12,833 nucleotides of DNA from Iamia sp038233335 (GCA_038233335.1 JBBSME010000088.1:1-12833); one strand, 5' to 3'; positions 6,398-12,833 are shown, counted from the first letter of the stretch. Notes: generated from the sequence alone by a model not told the origin. Program-made: numbers and translations.

Positions 6398-6895
6398 GTG
6401 GGTCCGTCTGCTGCCGAACGTGCCGCCGTGGCTGACCTGCTCGGACGGGAGCCCGACGGCGACTTCGAGGTCGTGGTCCGCCACGACGACGGGTCGCCGG
6501 TGGTGATCCGCAATGCGCCGCTCCTCCCCAGCGGTCGCCCCATGCCCACCCGCTACTGGCTGGTGGGTGAACCCGAGCGGACCTGGGTCGGCCGGCTGGA
6601 GAGCGTGGGGGGCGTCGATCGGGCCGAAGCCGACGTGGATCCCGAGGCCCTGGCTGCCGCCCACGTCGCCCACGCCGCCGAGCGGGCCGCCGCCCTCCCG
6701 GTGGACCACGAGGGCCCCGTGCCGTCGGGCGGAGTGGCCGGGACGAGGGTGGGGGTGAAGTGCCTCCACGCCCACTACGCCTGGTGGCTGGCCGGTGGCG
6801 ACGACCCCGTCGGCGCCTGGGTCGCCGAGCACCTGTCCGAGGTGGACGGTGCGGCTCCGGCGGACGGCGGCCCCGCCGTCGTCCCCGAGCCGTGA
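6398..6895 (+). CDS. DUF501 domain-containing protein
   Basis: The 165-residue product belongs to DUF501, a family of unknown function encoded between ftsB/divIC and ppx in many actinobacteria (Rv1025 in M. tuberculosis, from memory). Visible hallmarks are RNAPLLPSGRPMPTRYWL (38-55) and GVKCLHAHYAWWLAGGDDPV (119-138). The latter holds a conserved Cys-x-His-x-His (C122, H124, H126) that could bind a metal. The C-terminal 20 residues are Ala/Pro/Gly-rich. No signal peptide or membrane helix is apparent. The GTG start was chosen from the leaderless-type box upstream and the family-like N-terminus. The gene precedes ppx by 100 bp containing a strong hairpin. In this genome it has apparently lost direct linkage to eno-ftsB. 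Confidence 0.88.
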   Translation: MGPSAAERAAVADLLGREPDGDFEVVVRHDDGSPVVIRNAPLLPSGRPMPTRYWLVGEPERTWVGRLESVGGVDRAEADVDPEALAAAHVAHAAERAAALPVDHEGPVPSGGVAGTRVGVKCLHAHYAWWLAGGDDPVGAWVAEHLSEVDGAAPADGGPAVVPEP

Positions 6896-6899
6896 GCCC

Positions 6900-6949
6900 G
6901 TTCTCGCGACGATTCCTACACACAGGTGTGTCGAAGTCGTCGCGAGAAC
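6900..6949 (+). repeat. Long interrupted inverted repeat between DUF501 and ppx
   Basis: GTTCTCGCGACGA (6900-6912) and TCGTCGCGAGAAC (6937-6949) are perfect 13-bp inverted repeats. Inside them TTC pairs with GAA past a bulged G. ACACA then pairs with TGTGT around a CAGG loop. Together they form an almost continuous 50-nt hairpin that begins 4 nt after the DUF501 stop. No T-run follows, so it is not a standard intrinsic terminator. It could attenuate or process the DUF501-ppx transcript, or act at the DNA level as an operator. About 46 nt separate it from the ppx start. Confidence 0.8.
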
Positions 6950-6995
6950 CGCCGCCACCTGGGAGGTCACCCTGTCGGCGGGTCAGGCTGGTGAG

Positions 6996-7937
6996 ATGAC
7001 CTCAGGTCCTGTCGCCGCCATCGACTGCGGCACCAACTCGACCCGCCTCCTGGTGGCCGAGCCCGACGGCGACGGGGGCTTGACGACCCTCACCCGTCGC
7101 ATGCGGATCACCCGGCTGGGACAGGGCGTCGACCGCACCGGGGCCCTGGCCCCCGAGGCCATCGAGCGCACCCAGGCCGTGCTGGCCGAGTACCGGACGA
7201 TCATGGACGAGCACGGCGTGCCTGACGGCGCCGTCCGGGTCACCGCCACCTCGGCGGCCCGTGACGCGTCCAACCGCGACGGGTGGTTCGCCCAGGCCGA
7301 GGCGACCGTGGGGGTCCGGCCCGAGCTCCTGTCGGGCACCGAGGAGGCCGCGCTGTCGTTCCGCGGCGCGACGGCCGGGCTGGACCCGGTCCGGGGTCCG
7401 TTCCTCGTGTTCGACCTGGGTGGGGGCTCCACCGAGCTGGCCTACGGGCGCGACGACGTCGAGTCGTCCCTGTCGCTGGAGATCGGCTGCGTGCGCCTGA
7501 CCGAGCGGTTCATCGAGCACGACCCTCCCCGGCCCGAGGAGCTCACCGCGGCCATCTCCTACGCCGGGTCCTGGTTCGACGACGTGCTGCGGGACATGCC
7601 GGGCGCGGCCGCGGCCCCGACGGTGATCGGGCTGGCCGGGACGGTGAGCGCCGTGGCTGCGGTGGAGATCGGTCTGGCCACCTACGACCGGGACCGCATC
7701 CATCACTTCACCCTCACCAAGGACGCGGCCGAGGACGTGTTCCGCACCCTGGCCACCGAGGCCCGGGAGGACCGCTTGGCCAACCCGGGGCTGGAGGAGG
7801 CCCGAGCCGACGTGATCGTCGGGGGCTGCTGTGCGCTGGTCGCTGTGTACCGCACACTGGGCCTCGATGAGATCCTCGTGTCCGAGGCCGACATCCTGGA
7901 CGGCCTGGCCGCCAGCGTGCTCGACGGGCGGTCGTAG
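6996..7937 (+). CDS. ppx: Ppx/GppA-family exopolyphosphatase
   Basis: Members hydrolyse terminal phosphates from polyphosphate and/or the 5' phosphate of pppGpp, linking phosphate storage to the stringent response in the cytosol. The 313-residue product has the actin/Hsp70-fold motifs in order: AAIDCGTNSTRLL (7-19), TATSAARDASN (83-93), LLSGTEEAAL (111-120) with the likely catalytic Glu at 116 or 117, and FDLGGGSTEL (139-148). GLAGTVSAVAA (212-222) and SEADILDGL (296-304) follow. It is the short, two-domain form without the C-terminal HD domain of E. coli Ppx, like mycobacterial Ppx2. The frame stays open to 6795, but the ATG at 6996 gives the family N-terminus and has GGTGAG just upstream. 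Choice between polyphosphate and pppGpp as substrate cannot be made here. Confidence 0.93.
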   Translation: MTSGPVAAIDCGTNSTRLLVAEPDGDGGLTTLTRRMRITRLGQGVDRTGALAPEAIERTQAVLAEYRTIMDEHGVPDGAVRVTATSAARDASNRDGWFAQAEATVGVRPELLSGTEEAALSFRGATAGLDPVRGPFLVFDLGGGSTELAYGRDDVESSLSLEIGCVRLTERFIEHDPPRPEELTAAISYAGSWFDDVLRDMPGAAAAPTVIGLAGTVSAVAAVEIGLATYDRDRIHHFTLTKDAAEDVFRTLATEAREDRLANPGLEEARADVIVGGCCALVAVYRTLGLDEILVSEADILDGLAASVLDGRS

Positions 7938-8020
7938 GACGGCCACGCCGACCGCGCTGCCAGCCACTACCGTCGCCCCGCACCCGCAACCCCGCCGCGT
8001 CGGAGGACGGACAACCAGCC

Positions 8021-8701
8021 ATGCGCCGTGATCGCACTGCCGGACGGGCCACCGCCGCGCCTCCCAGTGGGGCGGGCCCGCTCGTGGGATCCGATCCGGC
8101 GCCGCGCTCGGGGGCGCTGTTCGGTCAGCGGGTGATGCTCCGGCCCCTGGTCCTGGCCGACTTCGAGGTGTGGCGCGAGGTCCGCATGCGCTGCCACGAC
8201 TGGCTGACGGTCTGGGAGCCGGCCCGCCAGTCCGGCGCGCCGGACCCGACCACCGACCGCGACGCGTTCGGGGTGCGGTGCGCGGCCCGGCAGCGAGAGC
8301 GGGCCCTGGGCACAGGGCACGGCTTCGGCGTCTTCCACGACGGCGACCTGCGGGGCGAGATCAACCTCAACAGCATCCAGCGGGGTCCGTTCCAGAACGC
8401 CTACGTGGGCTACTGGATCGATCAGGCCGTGGCCGGCCAGGGGCTCATGCCCGAGGCCGTGGTGGTGCTGGCCCGCTTCGCCTTCGAGGAGCTGGGCCTG
8501 CACCGGCTCCAGGTGGCGATCATCCCCCGCAACGCCGCCAGCCGCCGGATCCCCGAGAAGCTGGCCCTCCGCGACGAGGGCATCGCCGAGCGCTACCTCG
8601 AGATCAACGGGGTGTGGGAGGACCACGTCCGCTACGCCATCACCGTCGAGGAGTGGATCGAGCGCCGTGACGACCTCGCCACCGCCTGGCTGCCGCCCTG
8701 A
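8021..8701 (+). CDS. RimJ/RimL-type GNAT N-acetyltransferase
   Basis: This is a GNAT-fold acetyl-CoA-dependent acetyltransferase of 226 residues. It most resembles RimJ, which acetylates the N-terminal alanine of ribosomal protein S5. Visible features are RVMLRPLVLADF (37-48), GEINLNSIQRGPFQNAYVGY (112-131) and the acetyl-CoA loop QAVAGQG (135-141). LHRLQVAIIPRNAASRR (160-176) and ERYLEINGVWEDHVRYAI (190-207) follow. Where relatives usually read 'LEKLGF', this protein has PEKLALR. The first 30 residues are low-complexity. GGAGG sits 14 nt before the ATG, which is rather far, so a GTG at 8084 is an alternative start. The ribosomal substrate is inferred from family resemblance and is not certain. 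An 83-bp gap to ppx holds no gene. Confidence 0.85.
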   Translation: MRRDRTAGRATAAPPSGAGPLVGSDPAPRSGALFGQRVMLRPLVLADFEVWREVRMRCHDWLTVWEPARQSGAPDPTTDRDAFGVRCAARQRERALGTGHGFGVFHDGDLRGEINLNSIQRGPFQNAYVGYWIDQAVAGQGLMPEAVVVLARFAFEELGLHRLQVAIIPRNAASRRIPEKLALRDEGIAERYLEINGVWEDHVRYAITVEEWIERRDDLATAWLPP

Positions 8702-8746
8702 CCGGCGCTCGTCGGCCCTCCCGCATGGTGACCGGGAACGGTTGTC

Positions 8747-8760
8747 GTTACATGTAACAT
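8747..8760 (+). promoter_or_regulatory. Palindromic operator overlapping the mazEF -10 box
   Basis: GTTACATGTAAC (8747-8758) is a perfect 12-bp palindrome. TAACAT (8755-8760) overlaps its right half and is followed by 6 nt (GCCTCC) and the mazE GTG at 8767. This fits a leaderless transcript, because no Shine-Dalgarno is present. A palindrome covering the -10 box is the expected site for autorepression by the antitoxin or antitoxin-toxin complex. It is also one of the most AT-rich short stretches in the window. Confidence 0.6.
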
Positions 8761-8766
8761 GCCTCC

Positions 8767-8994
8767 GTGGCCGCTTCGCAGGAAGACTCGAGCGTTCGAC
8801 AGCGAGTGCGTGAGCACCGTCGTCGGCTCCGGGCTCAGGGGCTGCGTCCCGTTCAGATCTGGGTCCCCGACGTGCGTTCGCCGGAGTTCGAGCGGGCTGC
8901 GCATCGCCAGTCCGTGGCCGTGGCCGCAAGCAAGCACGCCCGCGACGACGAAGCGTTCATCGACGCGCTGAGCCTGGACGACGGCGACGGTTGA
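8767..8994 (+). CDS. mazE: MazE-like antitoxin (DUF3018 type)
   Basis: The 75-residue product matches the antitoxin MazE-like family (DUF3018) in the block LRAQGLRPVQIWVPDVRSPE (21-40), followed by AAHRQSVAVA (44-53) and an acidic C-terminal tail. In such pairs the antitoxin binds and neutralises the MazF ribonuclease and represses its own promoter. The basic N-terminal half (VRQRVREHRRR) would bind DNA and the acidic tail the toxin. The GTG start is set by the promoter box 6 nt upstream. The TGA stop overlaps the toxin start as TTGA, which favours coupled translation with excess antitoxin. Confidence 0.87.
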   Translation: MAASQEDSSVRQRVREHRRRLRAQGLRPVQIWVPDVRSPEFERAAHRQSVAVAASKHARDDEAFIDALSLDDGDG

Positions 8995-9320
8995 GGCGCG
9001 GCGAGATCTGGACAGCCGCTGCCGGCAGCGGGTACGCCGGCAAGCCCCGGCCCGTGGTGATCGTCCAGGACGATCGCTTCGATGCACCCGACTCGGTGAC
9101 GGTGTGTGCGGTCACGACTGACCCCACGGATGCGCCGCTCTTCCGACTGCGGATCGAGCCGGACGACGTCAACGGACTTCGAGAACCCTGCAGTCTCATG
9201 GTCGACAAGGTCACGACAGTGCCTCGTTCAAAGCTCGGTCAACACATCGGCCGGCTGAGCGACGAGGAGCTGGTTCGTCTCGGCCGAGCCATCCTCGTCT
9301 TCTTCGGGCTGGCGGGCTGA
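8991..9320 (+). CDS. mazF: MazF/PemK-family toxin, mRNA endoribonuclease
   Basis: The 109-residue product has normal MazF length and the family N-terminus RRGEIW (2-7). GKPRPVVIVQDDRF (17-30) contains the conserved arginine R20, VTTDPTD (41-47) follows, and the C-terminal segments VDKVTTVPRSKLGQHIGRLS (71-90) and ILVFFGL complete the fold. MazF toxins cleave cellular mRNA at short specific sequences and arrest growth when the antitoxin is lost. The start is a TTG overlapping the mazE stop; no ATG or GTG fits the conserved N-terminus. Nothing looks broken, so the pair is probably functional. The pair sits between the rimJ-like gene and a convergent minus-strand operon, a common kind of spot for a mobile toxin-antitoxin module. 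Confidence 0.9.
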   Translation: MRRGEIWTAAAGSGYAGKPRPVVIVQDDRFDAPDSVTVCAVTTDPTDAPLFRLRIEPDDVNGLREPCSLMVDKVTTVPRSKLGQHIGRLSDEELVRLGRAILVFFGLAG

Positions 9321-9375
9321 CCTGTGGGTCGGTGGGCCGTGGCCGGCTCTTGCCGTGCGTGTCGCGCTGCGCCCG

Positions 9376-10128
9376 CTACCTCTTGCTGATCTTCTGCTGC
9401 AGGGCGGCCACACGCTCGGCGAAGGCGGGCTGGTGGAGGGACCAGACCTGGGGGTCGAGCTCGACCTCGACGGCCTCGGCGTGGGTGGCCACGCCGGCCA
9501 TCGTGCCCAGCGTCTCCTTGACCTTCATCACCAGGTCCCGGGGCGCGGCCGCAGCCCGGGCGGCCAGCTCGTGGGCGGTGGCCAGCAGGTCGTCGTCGTC
9601 CACGCAGCGCCAGACCAGCCCGGCCCGCTCGGCCTCGGCGCCGTCGAGCACCTCGCCGAAGAGCAGCGCCGCCGCCGCGGCCTGGGGGCCGGCGATGCGA
9701 CGAAACATCCAGGTGTGGCCGCCCCCGGGGTGGAGGCCGAGCTGGAGGAACCGGGTGTCGAAGCGGGCCCGGCGGGCGGCCAGGCGCACGTCGCAGGCCA
9801 GGGCCAAGTTCATCCCCGCCCCGACCGCAGCCCCGTTGACCGCGGCGATGGTGGGCAGCGGGCAGTGGGCCACTCGCAGGAAGCCCTCGTAGATCGCCAG
9901 CAGGCCGTCGCGCTCGGAGGAGCCCAGGTCCGACAGGTCGGCGCCGGCGCAGAACGCCCGGCCCTCGCCGGTGACCACCACCGCACCGACGGACCCGTCG
10001 GCCTCGATGGCGTCGACGGCGGCGACCAGGTCGTCGCCCAAGGGCCCGCCCAGCGCGTTGCGGCGGTCGGGGTCGTCCAGGGTGAGCAGGGCCACCCCGT
10101 CGGTGATGTCGGTGCGGACGAGGCTCAT
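9376..10128 (-). CDS. Crotonase (enoyl-CoA hydratase/isomerase superfamily) lacking the usual catalytic glutamates
   Basis: The 250-residue product has the crotonase fold with both oxyanion-hole segments, AFCAGADLSDLG (58-69) and GAAVGAGMNLALACDVRLA (99-117), so it should bind an acyl-CoA thioester. The region that in rat enoyl-CoA hydratase carries Glu144 (FGxPE) reads FDTRFLQLGLHPGGG (123-137), with Phe127 at the Glu place. The Glu164 region reads AAAALLFGE (151-159) with Ala instead. Simple hydratase activity is therefore doubtful. Isomerase, hydrolase, decarboxylase or another acyl-CoA reaction is possible. The ATG at 10128 gives the family N-terminus; further upstream reading is a shadow of the epimerase gene. 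It begins 10 nt after the epimerase stop and is probably the last gene of that operon. It converges on mazF across 55 bp with no clear terminator. Confidence 0.88.
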   Translation of the reverse strand: MSLVRTDITDGVALLTLDDPDRRNALGGPLGDDLVAAVDAIEADGSVGAVVVTGEGRAFCAGADLSDLGSSERDGLLAIYEGFLRVAHCPLPTIAAVNGAAVGAGMNLALACDVRLAARRARFDTRFLQLGLHPGGGHTWMFRRIAGPQAAAAALLFGEVLDGAEAERAGLVWRCVDDDDLLATAHELAARAAAAPRDLVMKVKETLGTMAGVATHAEAVEVELDPQVWSLHQPAFAERVAALQQKISKR

Positions 10129-10138
10129 GGGGTGGGGG

Positions 10139-11182
10139 TCAACCTTCTGCGTCGCGGACGACGGCGGGGGAGTGGCGGAAGAACTGCTCGACGTCTTCCT
10201 CGTACCGGTAGTCGGTGTCGTCGGCGCCGATGGTGTTGCGGAGGCGGACGGCCTCGACGAAGGCCTTGGCCGCGCCGGCGGTGGTGTACGAGTAGGAGAA
10301 CCCGGCCTCCTGTAGGCGCCGGTTGTCGATGCCACGACCGAACTTGAGCAGGTCGATGAGCTCAGGCGGGAGGTCGACGCCGAGGCGCCGCAACGGGGCC
10401 GCGGCCAGGTTGGTGGCCACGAACGGCATGGGGACGGTGGGCTTGTCGCAGATCCGGGCGATCTCGCTCCAGGGGAGGAGACCGTCGCCGGCCACGTTGT
10501 AGATGCCGGAGTGGCCACCGCCGATCGCGAACAGCAGCGAGCGGACCACGTCGTCCTCGTGCACGAGCTGGATGCGGGGATCGAAGCCGAACACCGAGGG
10601 CACCGCCGGCAGGCGCAGGGCCTTGCTGAACGGCGTCGACAGGCGGGGGCCGAGCACGTTCGAGTAGCGCAGCAGGCTGACCTCGACGTGGGGGTTGTCG
10701 ATGGCGAAGTCGCGCACGTAGCCCTCGACCTCGATCAGGCTGCGCTCGATGCCGGTGCGGGGCGGGCTCTTGCGGTTCGTGGTCTCGGTGAACCAGGTCG
10801 GGTCGCGGGGCGTCGAGCCGTAGACCAGGGCCGAGGACTTCACCACCACGTTCTGCACCGTGCTGCCCGGCGTGGAGGCCGCCGCGAACAGGTTCATGGT
10901 GCCGATCACGTTGATCTCGTGCAGCCGCCGGCCCGAGGTGCGGGTGCTGTCCACGACCAGGAACGTGTGGACGATGGTGTCGACCTTGGTGGCGGCCACG
11001 ATCCGGGAGAGGATCGAGTAGTTCTCGTCGGAGCGGACGTACTCGGTCCGCTCCAGGTGGACCTTGGGCTCCTCGGTGTCGAGCCCGATGATGACGTCGA
11101 CGTCGTCGTCCTGCTCGAGGGCCTGGGCCAGGCGGCCACCCCAGAAGGTGCCCAGCCCGGTGATGAGGACGCGACGTCCCAT
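10139..11182 (-). CDS. NAD-dependent epimerase/dehydratase family protein, GalE2-like extended SDR
   Basis: The 347-residue product is an extended short-chain dehydrogenase. The nucleotide site is VLITGLGTFWGGRLA (5-19). LHEINVIGTMNLFAA (87-101), VVKSSALVYGSTPRDP (113-128) and LRYSNVLGP (171-179) follow, as do IQLVHEDDVVRSL (204-216) and GIYNVAGDG (226-234). The usual Tyr-x-x-x-Lys is not present: the equivalent place before EVEGYVRDF reads T143 to R147. From memory M. tuberculosis GalE2 (Rv0501) shares the EGYVR block and also lacks the Tyr, and it is likewise paired with an acyltransferase (Rv0502). Sugar epimerisation should therefore not be assumed. The ATG follows the acyltransferase stop by 5 nt, with GGTAGG as a ribosome site. 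The role is likely in envelope glycan or lipid metabolism. Confidence 0.87.
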   Translation of the reverse strand: MGRRVLITGLGTFWGGRLAQALEQDDDVDVIIGLDTEEPKVHLERTEYVRSDENYSILSRIVAATKVDTIVHTFLVVDSTRTSGRRLHEINVIGTMNLFAAASTPGSTVQNVVVKSSALVYGSTPRDPTWFTETTNRKSPPRTGIERSLIEVEGYVRDFAIDNPHVEVSLLRYSNVLGPRLSTPFSKALRLPAVPSVFGFDPRIQLVHEDDVVRSLLFAIGGGHSGIYNVAGDGLLPWSEIARICDKPTVPMPFVATNLAAAPLRRLGVDLPPELIDLLKFGRGIDNRRLQEAGFSYSYTTAGAAKAFVEAVRLRNTIGADDTDYRYEEDVEQFFRHSPAVVRDAEG

Positions 11183-11187
11183 CCCGC

Positions 11188-12060
11188 CTACCCGAACCAG
11201 ACCGAGCGGCGCTGCTGGAGCATGTCGAACAGCGCCTCCTGGATGCTCTGGCGGATCTCCTCGGAGGCATCCATGATCCGGCTCCGGGAGTAGCGCTCCT
11301 GGTCCGGTGGCACGTCGAAGGTGACCGGCGGCAGCACCCGCAGCTTGAACTTGGCCGGGAAGTAGGCAATCCCACCCAGCGGGCCGAAGGCCAACATGTT
11401 GGCGGTGATCGGGAAGTAGGGGAGTCCCAGCGCCTTGGACAGGGCGGGGATGCGGGCCAGGGTGGGCATCGACTCCTCGGCCCCGACCACCGCGATCGGG
11501 ATGATGGGGACGCCAGCCCGCATGGCGATCTCGACGTAGCCGCCCCGCCCGAAGCGCCGCAGCCGGTAGCGCTCCTGGTAGGTCTTGGCCGGGCCCTTGG
11601 TGCCCTCGGGGAAGACCAGGGCCAGCTGCCCCTGCTCCCGCATGAGGCGGTAGGCGTTGTCGGGCTGGGCCACCACCCCGCCGTTGCGGGCCCAGAGGGT
11701 GCCCAGCACCGGGGTGTTCTTGAAGAAGTGGTCGGCCAGGCCGTACACGGGACGGTTCATCTCCGTCTCGATGCCGTGCATGATCACCGGAGCGTCGGAC
11801 GGGAGAGCGGCGGCGTGGTTGGCCACCAGCAGGGCCCCGCCCTCGGCCGGGATGTTGTGGAGGTCCTCCCACTCGACCCGGAACCACTTCTCGTAGATGG
11901 GGGCGTAGATCCGGCGGGTGATCTCCCGCATGTGTTCGCTGCGACCCCACTCGTCGACGTCGCTGAGCCGGGGGTCGTGGAGCGGCTCGTCCACGTCGGC
12001 CTCGGGCGGCAGGGCCACGGGGACGAGCGCCTTGGAGCGCTCCTGGGTGGGTCGGGCCAT
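11188..12060 (-). CDS. Lysophospholipid/glycerolipid acyltransferase (PlsC-like)
   Basis: The 290-residue product carries the glycerolipid acyltransferase blocks. ALLVANHAAALPSD (76-89) holds the catalytic His82, FKNTPVLGTLWARNGG (113-128) is block II, LVFPEGTKGPAKTY (148-161) is block III, and VPIIPIAVVGAEES (184-197) is block IV. The spacing between His82 and Asp89 is longer than the classic H-x4-D, as in Rv0502-like proteins as I recall them. The enzyme probably transfers a fatty acyl group to a lysophospholipid or other envelope lipid at the inner face of the membrane. No clear transmembrane helix was found, so association is likely peripheral. The ATG at 12060 was chosen for the upstream TACGCT box and family-like length. 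It is first in a three-gene run with the epimerase and crotonase. Confidence 0.88.
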   Translation of the reverse strand: MARPTQERSKALVPVALPPEADVDEPLHDPRLSDVDEWGRSEHMREITRRIYAPIYEKWFRVEWEDLHNIPAEGGALLVANHAAALPSDAPVIMHGIETEMNRPVYGLADHFFKNTPVLGTLWARNGGVVAQPDNAYRLMREQGQLALVFPEGTKGPAKTYQERYRLRRFGRGGYVEIAMRAGVPIIPIAVVGAEESMPTLARIPALSKALGLPYFPITANMLAFGPLGGIAYFPAKFKLRVLPPVTFDVPPDQERYSRSRIMDASEEIRQSIQEALFDMLQQRRSVWFG

Positions 12061-12066
12061 CGGCGC

Positions 12067-12072
12067 AGCGTA
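12067..12072 (-). promoter_or_regulatory. -10 box (TACGCT) for the acyltransferase-epimerase-crotonase operon
   Basis: On the minus strand TACGCT is followed by 6 nt (GCGCCG) and the ATG at 12060, giving a leaderless arrangement. GGGAG lies 12 nt before the ATG and could alternatively be a distant Shine-Dalgarno. The 104-bp gap to the nuclease gene holds nothing else recognisable. Confidence 0.4.
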
Positions 12073-12164
12073 CTCCCGACCCGGGGCCCGCTCCGAAGGC
12101 CCTGGTGACCGGTCGCGTCCCGGTGCGATGCGCCTTCCTCGGGAGTGGCGGCGGTGGAGGACCG

Positions 12165-12833
12165 TCAGGCGTCGCGGTCGGCGAGGTGGGCCTGGCCGAC
12201 GGTGCAGGTCGGCAGCTCCCGGCACCAGGAGCAGGCGCCCGAGGGGCGTCGGCCCGGCTCCTGGCCCCCGTGGAGGATGGCGACCATCTTCATCACGCCG
12301 TCGGCCACCCGGGCCGAGGTGGCCTCCAGCACCCCCTCGGTCACCCGCTCGACGTGGAGGCGGCCCGAGTCCAGGTAGGACGTCGCCACCGCACGGGGCG
12401 GGACGCCGGTGCGCAGGGTCTCGACCAGGGCGTAGAAGCGCAGGTCGTCGAGGTGGTGGACCGCGAACTGACCGGTCTTGAAGTCGACCACCACCTTGCC
12501 GGCCCGCATCCCGTCGGCCTTGCCCAGGGCCAGGTCGACGCGGCCCGAGAGGATGACCCGCCCGCCGGCCACCTCGGCCCGCAGCGACTGCTCGGTGACC
12601 GGGCGCCAGACCGGCTTCAGCGGCGGCCACACCTCGGAGAAGGAGGTGACGCGGGCCACCGCGGCGCTGCGGACCTCGGCCCGGTCGTCCTCGTCGCAGT
12701 CCCGCAGCCAGTCGGACATCCAGCGGTCGGCACCGGCCAGGCGATCGATGGCGGTGTCGACCAGCTCGGCGGGGGTCGAGGGCGACCGGCGGTTCAGGGT
12801 CAGCTCGATGGCCTTGTGGGCCACCGAGCCCTG
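12165..12833 (-). CDS. RecB-family PD-(D/E)XK nuclease, N-terminus cut by window edge
   Basis: The frame remains open to the window edge. The edge codons QGSVAHKAIE match the N-terminal G-S-x-x-H-x-x-(L/I)-E motif of RecB/Cas4-type nucleases, so the true start lies outside. Numbering from the GTG at 12824, the core is GRVDLALG (D97), VVVDFKTG (D114, K116) and DDLRFYALVETL with Y131. Near the C-terminus GACSWCRELPTC gives C198, C201 and C207. This resembles the cysteine group that binds an iron-sulfur cluster in AddB and Cas4 relatives, where a fourth cysteine lies near the N-terminus; that part is not visible here. The protein would cut or resect DNA, possibly in repair. No cas gene or helicase is in view, so the partner is unknown. 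Confidence 0.8.
   Translation of the reverse strand, partial: QGSVAHKAIELTLNRRSPSTPAELVDTAIDRLAGADRWMSDWLRDCDEDDRAEVRSAAVARVTSFSEVWPPLKPVWRPVTEQSLRAEVAGGRVILSGRVDLALGKADGMRAGKVVVDFKTGQFAVHHLDDLRFYALVETLRTGVPPRAVATSYLDSGRLHVERVTEGVLEATSARVADGVMKMVAILHGGQEPGRRPSGACSWCRELPTCTVGQAHLADRDA

Noticed and set aside
6900..6949. Intrinsic terminator after DUF501
   Set aside because: The stem is strong, but the following bases are GC-rich with no T-run.
6795..6995. Longer Ppx protein using an upstream in-frame start
   Set aside because: The extra 67 residues overlap the DUF501 gene and the hairpin and do not resemble Ppx; the ATG at 6996 directly precedes the conserved AAIDCGTNS motif.
9321..9375. Terminator between mazF and the crotonase gene
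   Set aside because: Only short GC-rich symmetry (GGCC-GT-GGCC) is present, too weak to call.

Overview
The window is very GC-rich, codes on both strands and uses GTG and TTG starts freely. The gene order eno - ftsB/divIC-like - DUF501 - ppx is, from memory, the actinobacterial arrangement seen at Mycobacterium tuberculosis Rv1023-Rv1026. A GalE2-like epimerase paired with an acyltransferase (compare Rv0501/Rv0502) also points to Actinomycetota. The composition and several gene types would suit a deep branch such as Acidimicrobiia, but that placement is a guess. All family calls rest on motifs read by eye; no search was run.

Layout. Positions 1-267 hold two 128-bp tandem copies, plus the first 11 bases of a third, that run straight into the eno start codon. 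Each full copy carries a 43-codon mini-ORF whose stop overlaps the next start (ATGA), and complementary arms that could pair over the start codons. Next come eno (262-1545) and a FtsB/DivIC-type division protein (1542-2003), which overlap by 4 bp. Two minus-strand genes follow: a coiled-coil/GT2/pyruvyl-transferase fusion (2042-4471) and a QueC-like PP-loop protein (4482-6236). They separate eno-ftsB from DUF501 (6398-6895) and ppx (6996-7937), so they look like a cassette inserted into an otherwise conserved block. A short scrap resembling the C-terminus of a short-chain dehydrogenase lies in the 161-bp divergent gap at its right edge.

After ppx come a RimJ-type acetyltransferase (8021-8701) and a mazEF toxin-antitoxin pair (8767-9320) with a perfect 12-bp palindrome over its likely -10 box. 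On the minus strand, a probable operon runs acyltransferase (12060-11188), GalE2-like epimerase (11182-10139) and crotonase (10128-9376). It is preceded by a RecB-type PD-(D/E)XK nuclease that runs off the right edge (12165 to beyond 12833).

How the parts fit. The eno block is housekeeping: glycolysis, septum formation and polyphosphate/ppGpp metabolism. The inverted pair probably modifies a surface glycan. The acyltransferase-epimerase-crotonase set suggests envelope or lipid metabolism. Four start codons have a TANNNT hexamer ending exactly 6 nt upstream, which suggests leaderless transcription. The points most worth following are the eno leader repeat, the inserted PP-loop/GT-pyruvyltransferase pair and the scar beside it.
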